A DNA stretch of 64,000 bases, from assembly GCA_023053545.1 (NCBI GenBank), contig JAKZAN010000002.1, positions 4,014,375 to 4,078,374 of the forward strand, written 5' to 3'. This DNA is from Lepidurus packardi. Taxonomy: Eukaryota > Arthropoda > Branchiopoda > Notostraca > Triopsidae. How positions within the stretch are numbered: the stretch's first letter is position 1; each line of letters starts with the position of its first letter. Below are positions 55,487 through 64,000 of this stretch, one piece after another. The notes beneath the pieces were generated by a model. It was given only the letters and a program-made list of their open reading frames with translations, made no database searches and was not told the origin of the DNA. A program made the translations under genes and the position numbers.

Positions 55487-57758
55487 ATGCAGAGTAAACA
55501 GATAAATACAAAACTAACCTAGTTTAGATGATCTCTCTTTGATATGAAAAAAACTCTTCCCCTCACCTGATCATCCTAATCGTCTTTACTATTCATGATA
55601 AACGTACGCTATTCACAAGGGCATTTGTGTGTTGTTTTTAGTCCCAGGGAACTTGTTTTATACTTTCTAATTTGAGGGAAAAAAATACTGAGCTAGAAAG
55701 AATGTACGGATTTGTTAAAAACTGTTTGCTAAAAACGGGTATGATATTCAGTAGCTAAATTTTTTCACGGTCTATGATAACTAAAAGGACAATTACAGTC
55801 ACATAGGAACGTGCGTTTTTTGTACTAGCTTTGCAGAACGAATTCATGCAAACGTGGTTGAAATGGAATACAGCGCCTTGTTTTTTTGCATACTTTTCAT
55901 ATAGTTTGTCGAGTCTCATTTTTCGAGTTGGGGAACGGAACGATAAGCCAAAAGGCATGTCTGTGCATTTAGCATCAACACTCGGTAAGGGCATGACTCA
56001 TGAATTATTATGCCTTGCCCGCGCATTCCTTTAGCTTCTTTCCTTGCGTTTCGGGCGTTTAGTTGCTAATTGAGTTGCTTATCAATTCCATCTTATCATA
56101 TAAGTCTAAGAATTTTCATAAGATTGTAAAGTTCAGTCGTATTTTAGTAACAGTTTTGAAGGGTGCAGTCTAAAAGCAATAACTTTATGGCATTTTGGTT
56201 CTGGTTCAATAGAACTTTTTTTTTTTTTTTTTCAATTTAAAGCCGGTTCAATAGAACTTTGTAAACGCCAGCACGAGTGTGACATTCTATATACTGTAAC
56301 GTTTTATATATTTTTTTATGGGAGTAATGAGATACCGGCGTAGACGGACAGGATGTGTTACCATTTAGTGGTCTATATAGAACAGGCGAGCTATAGAGAA
56401 GCAAAAAGAGAAGTGCTGAGAATTGTGCTACGCTGGCCACACGTTCCGGTTCTGAGCTGTGTGCATATTCGGTTGCTCCTGTCAAGTCAGCGCTTTGGCT
56501 TTGGTGTGCAAGTCTCGGCGAACGTGATGGCATTTCCAGTTTATGGAAGTGGATGGAAAGAGGAAGAATGTATAGAGTCAGTCCTCCCCTCTCAGTCAGT
56601 GCAGTGCACCTCCAACTTCTTATTATAAAAGTGCAGCCTGGAGGCACATACCTGGTGTTTTTACCTGACTGCGCCCCGCAGTGGAAGGAGCAGGTTGGTT
56701 GAAGCTAGCTAGCTGGGCTCGCAGGTTGCCAGTTGCTTACCAAAAAGTATTAATAGTTGACTGGCTTTTTCTTTTCTCTTTCCTTCAGTCTTTCCCTCCC
56801 TCTCTCCCCCTTTCCCACCCGTACTGTGCACAGTACATTTCATCTTTGAAAAGTTTGAAGAGAAAAGGCGGGGCGGGGGTGAAATCTCTGGAGTGTTGGC
56901 TGTGGGGGCTAAAGAACAAAGGGGGGACCCAAAGAGGGATGTGCGGGTTTATGGGAAGAAGGGTAGGGTTGTGTTAACGAAGGTCATACCTTACCGTCAG
57001 AACAAAAAAATTTCCAAGAATCTCCCTTAGTACCACCCTCTTTAACCCAGGGCTTCTTTTATACTTGTCCATATTCTGGAACTTTGTGCGCGAACACGAA
57101 ACGGCGAAGTGACCTTTGGGCGCCGCCGAAACAGTGAGGGTGCAGTTTTACTACCCCTGCAGTATCCAGTTGTAAAGTTCAAGAGTAGTATGGGCTTTTG
57201 AAAACTGGCTGGACACACATTCAGGCTGAGCTGGTTGTACTGTGTGCAGTGTGTGAGAATTAAGTTAGGCGCAGTTGACTCGTCAAAGCTCAAAGCGCGC
57301 CAGACAGGGCACAAGAACCGAGAATACCGGAGACGGGAAAGACCTTGGGTTCCAAACGTTGTTTTTTCGAGTGTTTTTATTTCTTACCTTTTTACGTTCC
57401 ATCGTTCCATAACCCGGAGCTCAGCCAGCCGACATAGCTCAGCATCTATTCCACCGAGTTGGATTGTGGAGTGCGTTGAGTGTGACAGTGGCTTGAAGCT
57501 TAGGGAGCCAAGGTATAGGAATACTGCACGCGCAGTGCAGTCTGGTTGCAGCACAACAACTTGCTGGCCAGCTTTTACTCTTGATGGTTCTGCTTCAGTG
57601 GACGGGAAATCAGAAAGTGACCGCGTTTCCTGTCATCTTTTACTAAACAAGCCTGAGTTTTGCTTGCCGTGCTAGTGGGAAACTTCTTATCATTTCGCCA
57701 AGGGAAAAATCTGAAAATTTTTTACAAATTCGACCACAAGTAAAAACACTACGCCACC
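55487..57758. other. Intergenic DNA; candidate promoter of the third innexin
   Basis: TATAAAAG at 56624-56631 is a good TATA box about 1.1 kb upstream of the third innexin ATG. If used, it would imply a 5'-UTR intron. A poly-T insertion with flanking duplication lies at 56203-56260. Open frame 57235-57675 lacks an ATG and is probably leader or intron sequence. Confidence 0.35.
56203..56260 (-). mobile_element. Tiny poly(A)-tailed insertion with 13-16-bp target duplication
   Basis: GGTTCAATAGAACTTT occurs at 56203-56218 and again at 56245-56260. Between them is a poly-T run followed by about 15 other bases (CAATTTAAAGCC). Read on the minus strand this is a short unique sequence ending in poly(A) between direct repeats, the mark of target-primed (LINE-type) insertion of a severely truncated cDNA. 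The source sequence is too short to identify. Confidence 0.4.
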
Positions 57759-59006
57759 ATGCTGCAAGTCTTTCAGCACGTGAAGAAGTACGTGAAAGTC
57801 AAGTTCACCAAAGTGCGGGTGGACAATGCCATTTTTCGACTACATTACCAAGTCACTTTTGTGGCTTTGCTGGTATGCTGCTTGCTGGTGACCAGTCGAC
57901 AATTTATTGGCGACCACATCAACTGCATTCAAGAACCGCCAGGGTCAATGGTTCCTCCGAAGATTATCAATTCCTTCTGTTACTTCATGTCTACATACAC
58001 ACTGCCGAGATATATGGACGGGAAAGCTAAAATTGGGATACAAATCCCGTACGTGGGAATCGGACCGCCTGTTGAGGAAAACGAACCCAAAAAGTACCAC
58101 GCTTACTATCAGTGGGTGCCGTTCGTCCTGTTTTTTCAGGCGTTATCGTTTTACGCGCCATGGATGCTCTGGAAAACGTTAGAAGGTTAGTTCCACTCAA
58201 AAGCTACGAGAAACCAAACTTTCTTTCAGCTACTAAATGGGTTTATTTCCTTGGCTTTTTTTATTCCAGGCGGTAAGATTCGGAACATCATACAGGGGAT
58301 GAACATCTTCAATGTGAAAGCGCAGGAACGGAAGAAGAAGCGCAAGATTTTGGTTGAATACATTATCAAAACGCTCCACTACCACAATTTTTGGGCGATC
58401 AAGTTCTTCATTTGCGAAACTTTCAACATCGTTGTCGTTTTGCTTAACATGGTCGCCACCAATGCCTTTTTGGGGGGTGAGTTTTGGCATTATGGCCGTA
58501 AAGTTATCGAGTTCACCGACCATGATCAGCAAGATCGCATTGATCCCATGATCCTCGTTTTCCCTCGCATGACGAAATGCAGCTTTGAAAAGTACGGTCC
58601 TTCCGGCAGTGTTCAGATCGTCGACGCCTACTGCATGTTGGCGCTGAACATTATCAACGAAAAGATATATGTATTCATGTGGTTTTGGTTCATCATTTTG
58701 CTCATTGTCACCTTCATTGGGCTTGTGTATCGCGTCCTTACATTCTTATTCCCCGCCCTGCGAGCCGTCGTTTTACGCGCTATCTCTGGCGCCAATAAAC
58801 GGCGTGATGTCGACGTGGTCGTGCACAAGTGCCAGATCGGAGATTACCTGCTGCTGTACTTCTTGGGCAAGAATATGGACCGGATGGTGTACCGCGAGTT
58901 CTTCCAGGATTTGGCGAGTGCGCTTTCCATCGGCTCCAGTGCTGCACCCACGGACAGCGACACGAGTAACAACAAAAGCGCCGATTCCAAGACTTTGATT
59001 GCTTAA
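57759..59006 (+). CDS. Innexin, innexin-3-like, one intron
   Basis: Exons are 57759-58185 and 58270-59006, joined across an 84-bp intron (GAAG|GTTAGT, acceptor TTCCAG, phase 1), giving 387 aa; the start context is CGCCACCATG. Loop-1 cysteines are C56 and C74 (the spacing is two residues longer than in the other YYQWVP copies, with a PPGSMVPP insertion). YYQWVPFVLFF is at 116-126, loop-2 cysteines are C246 and C264, and the cytoplasmic loop is unusually basic (ERKKKRK, about 162-168). The C-terminal tail after TM4 is Ser/Thr/Asp-rich (TDSDTSNNKSADS). It is a gap-junction subunit of the same subgroup as its neighbours. The intron falls between the codons for KTLE and GGK, near but not at the first intron of the next gene. 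Confidence 0.95.
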
Positions 59007-59028
59007 CGACGGGAGACCCCTGCAGCTA

Positions 59029-59067
59029 AATAAAAATAAGAAAACTAGCCCTATATGAGCAAATAAA
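59029..59067 (+). terminator. Two candidate poly(A) signals of the third innexin
   Basis: AATAAA at 59029-59034 and again at 59062-59067, 23 and 56 bp after the stop codon, implying a very short 3' UTR. Confidence 0.55.
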
Positions 59068-60161
59068 GGAATCGAAGCAAACAAGTCACCGAATGGAGAG
59101 CGGATCCTGCACCGTACTTAATTGATGTTTTATATTTTTTTTTTTAAGTAGCGAAACGTACAAGTGATGTCTTTTACCTTGACGCATGCGATTCCATTTG
59201 ATCTTCATGATATAGTAAAGAGAAATAGTGGCCGGTGCTTACGCTCAGCGATTGACGTGCTCTCTCGTGTAATTTTTAGCACCGTTTTTTAGGGGTATCC
59301 GAATTGCCAACGACAATCTTTTTAAAGGGGAGATATTATATTAGACATTCTGCATTTTTTAGAACAAAGGGCGAAAGATTGGATCGTTATTGCGTGTTAC
59401 TTTTTTTATATAATGACCATTGTTGGGGTTTATCCTAGAGTCGGGAGGTGTGTTTTTTTACTTGGAACACAAAAGAATGTTTAGATTATGGTTCAATTTT
59501 TTTTACACCCGGACAAAAGTTATTGTGGAAAATAATACAACGAAGCTGGATTTCTTAAATAATCCTCTCTTGAGTCGATTATGAGCCTGGGCTTGATCGG
59601 GGCGATAGTGGTCTCATCCATATGGCAGTGTAGTATAGGCTGTAAAAAAAATCCTATTGGCCTTTTAAGTTGTAAAACGCGGACGGCTTCACGTCAAAGG
59701 AACTTTTCCCTTCGAGGAAGTTGTCAAGTGCGTAAGGAATATTTAAATTTATTCGTAGTTGAAAGGACTTCCTTTCTTTTAAGAAAAGTCTCTGTGCTTA
59801 AGCAACACGGAAGTCCTGTGTGGTAATTTCTAGATAAAGCTCAGGATTTTTCACTGTTGCTTAGTTCCCCACACATCATAACCGCCCCTTGCTCCGGACG
59901 TTTGAAGTTTTAGATATACAATATGCTAGTCTCGCAAAGAAAATGGGAGCAGTCTTAATTGAGCCGCATAGCTAGTTGAGGGCTGACTAGCTGGCTATCT
60001 TGAAACTTTGTTTGATTAGATAACTCCTTCGTATAAAGAATTGCCTCTTGTTCTCATTTTCCTCAGTAATTAACAGGTGAATTTTTCAATTAAATATCCC
60101 AGTTAAGAATCTGAGCCTCTATACACTTTTTTTTCTCTCTATGTTACTGTTTCTTTCAATC
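59068..60161. other. Intergenic DNA between the third and fourth innexins
   Basis: About 1.1 kb with no supported gene. One open frame (59581-59826, ATG start, 81 codons) shows no signal or domain. A near-palindrome CTTTCTTTTAAGAAAAG lies near 59771. Confidence 0.45.
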
Positions 60162-60203
60162 TTAGATTGCAAACGTTAGATTGGAAACCTTAGATTGAAA
60201 ACA
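60162..60203 (+). repeat. Three 14-bp tandem units abutting the start codon of the fourth innexin
   Basis: TTAGATTGCAAACG, TTAGATTGGAAACC and TTAGATTGAAAACA follow each other without gaps, the last base being the A of the ATG at 60203. A pyrimidine-rich tract (about 60128-60161) precedes them, so each TTAG could act as a 3' splice acceptor for a 5'-UTR intron, giving three leader lengths differing by 14 nt. Confidence 0.6.
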
Positions 60204-61539
60204 TGATTGGTGATTTCAGCAAGAACATCGGAAGTTGGGTGAAGGTGAAGCTCACGAAAATTCGCGTGGACAACATCGTGTTTCGCCTCCATTACCGTTT
60301 CACGTTTGTCCTGCTGATCGCCTGTTGTTTGCTAGTTTCGAGTCGTCAGTTTATCGGCGACAACATCCATTGTATTGCTGAAGGAGTGCCTCAGAATGTC
60401 CTGAACACGTACTGTTTTTTCGTGGCTACCACGTACACTGTACCAAACCTCAACATCAGCGCCACAGTTGCCCCCGGTGTGGGTCCACCTCCTCTTTCTG
60501 GACTGAGGACGGAAGACAAAAAGTACCACGCGTACTATCAATGGGTACCGTATGTACTTTTCCTCCAAGCTATGATGTTCTACCTCCCTTGGTGGATATG
60601 GAAGAGCTGGGAAGGGGGCAAGGTTAGTACTACAGTTGCGCAACATGATTTCATCATCTCTTAAGTAAACCTTGTTAGATTCGTACCATCATCCAAGGGC
60701 TGAATATATTAACAGTCACACCAGGGGATCGTCAATCCAAACACAAAATTTTGACCAATTATGTCATAGAAACACTCCATGATCATAACAAGTGGGCGTT
60801 CTACTTCTTTCTCTGCGAACTCCTCAACTTGGTCAACATTATCGGGCAGATCTACTTCACCAATTACTTTCTGGGAGGGGAATTCTTGACGTATGGATCT
60901 CGAGTGGTGCAGTTTGTGGAAATGGACCCCGAAAACCGGGTTGATCCCATGATTTATGTCTTCCCTCGCATGACCAAGTGCACCTTCCAAAAATACGGTC
61001 CTTCAGGTAAAAAATCGGCCAATTTTGTTTGTAAACCCCAGTCATTATTATCCTTGAAATGGTCATTTAGGTACGTTGCAATCCTTTGATGCGCTGTGTC
61101 TCTTGGCGTTGAACATCATGAATGAGAAGGTAAGCTTGTTAAGCTTAGTTTACAAGTTGCAGAGTCTAATAATTTGTCGTTTGAGCAACAGATCTATGTG
61201 TGCCTCTGGTTCTGGTTCATTATCTTGGCAATAATTACGGGCATAGCTATATTGGGTCGGATTGCTACGCTTGTTTTCTATCCCTTGCGGTATTACATGC
61301 TACGTGCCATGGCTCCTGGTCAGCTGAAACAAAGGGACGTGGAAGTGTTCATGCAAAAGGCTCAGATTGGAGATTGGTTCTTGCTTTGCCTTCTGGGGCA
61401 CAATATGGATGGCTTCGTCTACGTGGAGTTCTTCCATGAGCTCTGCAACACGCTAAAAGGAAAAAGACTGAGTGACATGAGCGACACTCCGACAATAAAA
61501 GGGGACCCATCTATGTACAAGAAGCTCCCAGCCGAGTGA
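60203..61539 (+). CDS. Innexin, innexin-3-like, three introns
   Basis: Exons are 60203-60622, 60679-61006, 61071-61129 and 61192-61539, with introns of 56, 64 and 62 bp (donors GTTAGT, GTAAAA, GTAAGC; acceptors GTTAG, TTTAG, AACAG) in phases 0, 1 and 0. The spliced product is 384 aa. Loop-1 cysteines are C57 and C71, YYQWVPYVLFLQ is at 111-122, loop-2 cysteines are C241 and C259, and TM4 starts at about 268 (VCLWFWFIILAIITG). The third exon is only 59 nt and encodes TLQSFDALCLLALNIMNEK, so it carries the last conserved loop-2 cysteine. Closest relative in the window is the uninterrupted gene at 54335-55486. It ends the cluster, and the short tail has a basic GKRLSDMSD stretch. Confidence 0.94.
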
Positions 61540-64000
61540 GCAAGCATTTACCTCAACGTTTCATATGCGTATTCCATTCCTGGCATTCCACCAAATCACT
61601 GCATATGACGTATGATCTCGCCTTAACTAAACAGACCAAAGACTTTTTAACTTTCGCCCTTCTCAAACTGATTTTGTTGCCTGCAGTTTGATGAAAGGTG
61701 TTGAATATTGTTAAGGTTATGCTCCAGTTAATGGGTTTGCGCACGCTGCAGAAAAAGTTCCTGTATTTTTTTTTACCCAGTTCTACTGTATACACCTCAA
61801 TCTAATCAGCATCTTTCGGTATTCAAATTTCAGAGTTCAACTGCACCTCTTGCTTGAAGTGAAGGGATTTTCTTTTCTACCAAAGGGGGAAAGGGTTGGG
61901 CCAAGGACTTTTGGCTTTGTTTCTATTGACTTATTTTTCTAAAAGGTTGGAATCGAATTCTTAGCCGACTTTTATTGCCAGATAGCTTTAGTCTTTATAC
62001 AAGAATTCCGGAGCTGGTGCAACAACCCCTTGTCCTATCGTTCGTTTTGTCTCTTGTCCAGATTTCTCTCTTTACTGTCTGCTTGGTCTCGTTTTTTATG
62101 AGTTTTTCGAAGCTTTTTTTATACCTCGTAGCAGGTAATACTATATTATTACTTGTCCCTAAAAATTGGTCATCTTATGTTTTGATTTTTGTTTCGTGGC
62201 ACAGTCTCCAGATTTTTTTTTCGTTTCTCGAATGTTTCCCTTTTTTGTGTGTCGTGAATACCGCGAGAACTGTTTTAATGCAGCGGATGCTTCTTTGGCT
62301 TATGCATTTCTGTTTCTGCCGACGCTAGTTGGGCTTGGCTTTGGATTTTTACGTTTATTAGTGATAAGAAAAGGCCCCAAGACCGCAAAATTCCGGTAGC
62401 GAGGAGGCACAAGCTTCTGAAAATGCAAATGCCGGTGTGTAATAAGGATTTCGTTAGTTTCTTGTTAAAAACCCAAGATCCCTTTTCTGTCTTTATAGTT
62501 CTAGTTTGCAAACAAGACTTTGACTAATAGCTTTTTCTGGCTCGGACTGGTTGAAAATGGCATGCAGTTTTAATTAACTTTTTGCATAACTAACACGACT
62601 CCTTGGAGCTCCAAATACCATTCTGTATATAATAACTGTCAAGAATGATACATTCTTACCATGATAAAGCATTGTGGTACAATTATTTGGCCGACTTTAT
62701 CACACGTTAGAGGGAGAGGCAGTTAGTAATTATGAGAAGATAAAAACCTTGGCTAGTTTAAAAGTTTTATTTTGCAACTTAGATAAATAACGAAGGCTAA
62801 ATGTAAAGTCTACCACGAACCTAAACAAAACAATATTATTGAATTTTGGAAACAGTACGAATACCCTGACCAGGAGACATTTATCTTGATTCCAAAACTA
62901 CCTTGTTTGCTAAAGAAGTTTGCTAGGTCTGGAGATTAGAAGGCAGAGATAATGTGAACAGATTTCGAGTTGCAGGTTTAACGTTAGTTCGTTGCATGGG
63001 TTACCAGCCAAGGTTACAGGGTTAGTCACATATATATACATGTCCAGCTGGAAACCCTTAAAAGCTCCATTAGTAGGTGGATATGTCCCTCGGGAGGCTT
63101 AAAGTTAAACCCAAAGTCAAGATTTGGCCGGATCAAGGGGGTAGGGGGTTTAAATATATGACTTGATTCTGGTCATTTCTCTTCCCTCTTCCCTCTCCCC
63201 ATGCCCTCTGTGCCCTTTGGAAAGAGGACATATATCCCCTCTTGTCCCTTATGGCTAGTGTTTCTTGGCATACAAACGTGGTGTATCGGTTCAAGGTATA
63301 AAGTACCTGCTAGCTCCATACGTGCTGTACTGCGATTTGCTAGTTTGACGTACAAGCTCGGTTATTCATAACGGTACTGTGTAATTACTAAGCATTTACC
63401 GTTAGATTATATAATGCATAGTTTGCTGGTTACACAATTCTCAAATAAACGCACACAGCGTACAGATTTATTACGTAAAAGAGGGAAACTTAAAGTGGAA
63501 CTAACTCTCTTACAATTCTTTCTGCAGTGTTTATAAAAGCGAGACCGTAGAAGTAGATAACTCCATCGAATCAGGGACAGAATCAAGTGGTGAGAAATGC
63601 TTTTATGGAGCTTTTCTGAAATGTAGACGGGTCTGTCTGCAAAGCAAGTCCTTGGGTTAAATTTTCTGGTCGAAAATGACTGTGATGGATGGCAGCTCAT
63701 GGAATATGGTGTGTATACTTTCTTCGTGTTTCTCAGTGTTGAAAGAGACACGGGAAAAAGACCAAAGAACCTCGAGTATAATGCATGGAAGATGGGCAAC
63801 TTTTCTTTGTTTCGTTATTCTAGTCCCAGCATGTTTGTTAAAAGCTTTTTCTATGAAAACTTCTTCCCACGGCGACTTTCTCCCCATTTGCAAGTTTCTC
63901 TTGACTTAACTAAAAATTCCCTTGGATTTAGGCTAATCAGCGCCGCTTTTCGCTATCTACTTACTTTTTTAGTAATTTTTTTATCGGTGCAGAAAAAAAC
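61540..64000. other. No supported gene to the window end
   Basis: Open frames at plus 61975-62328 and minus 63799-63407 lack ATG-plus-domain support and look like chance. The sequence is A+T-rich with several short TATATA strings. A gene beginning beyond the window cannot be excluded. Confidence 0.4.

Noticed and set aside
57235-57675. 146-codon plus-strand ORF before the third innexin
   Set aside because: No ATG start; probably leader or intron sequence of the innexin gene, and the composition is not protein-like.
1-64000. Search for virus-like or LTR elements, LINE coding regions, CRISPR arrays and rRNA genes
   Set aside because: No reverse transcriptase, integrase, capsid or envelope motif, no paired long terminal repeats and no regularly spaced short repeats were seen by eye.

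Overview
The window looks like nuclear DNA of an arthropod. It carries four invertebrate gap-junction (innexin) genes, very short GT-AG introns (56-103 bp in most genes), TATA-driven small secreted-peptide genes and mixed A+T-rich intergenic DNA. A branchiopod crustacean such as Daphnia fits the compact introns and the innexin and fibrinogen-domain content, but that is inference. I see no bacterial operon structure, CRISPR array, rRNA, convincing tRNA, or virus-like or reverse-transcriptase-bearing element.

Layout. At 4.2-4.5 kb is a TATA-driven two-exon gene for a 77-aa secreted peptide. At 6.2-7.0 kb (minus strand) is a two-exon TXNDC9 (phosducin/thioredoxin-like) gene. The next 17 kb is gene-poor: it has copies of a dispersed repeat, a weak secreted-peptide ORF (19.7 kb) and a weak, possibly decayed cysteine-bearing region (15.5-16.2 kb). 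At 24.1-27.0 kb are two intact tandem genes and one eroded copy of a small secreted-protein family. At 31.8-40.4 kb is an eight-exon gene for a 784-aa secreted coiled-coil protein ending in a fibrinogen-related (FReD) domain, much like scabrous in layout. Facing it tail-to-tail at 43.0-45.0 kb (minus strand) is a paralogue that keeps the signal peptide and coiled-coil exons but shows no FReD exons. That paralogue is bracketed by two copies of a long-inverted-repeat MITE with TA target duplications. From 49.5 kb to 61.5 kb, four innexin genes lie head-to-tail on the plus strand: an innexin-2 orthologue with an uninterrupted CDS, a second uninterrupted gene, one with a single intron and one with three introns. 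The last 2.5 kb shows no gene.

How the genes relate. The innexins encode four-pass channel subunits with the family's YYQWV motif and two cysteines in each extracellular loop. Clustering suggests local duplication: the last three resemble each other and innexin-3 more than innexin-2. The fibrinogen-domain gene and its FReD-less partner form an inverted duplicate pair of extracellular coiled-coil proteins. The 24-27 kb peptides are a small tandem family of unknown function. All exon boundaries are read by eye from splice consensus, phase and family similarity, without transcript support.
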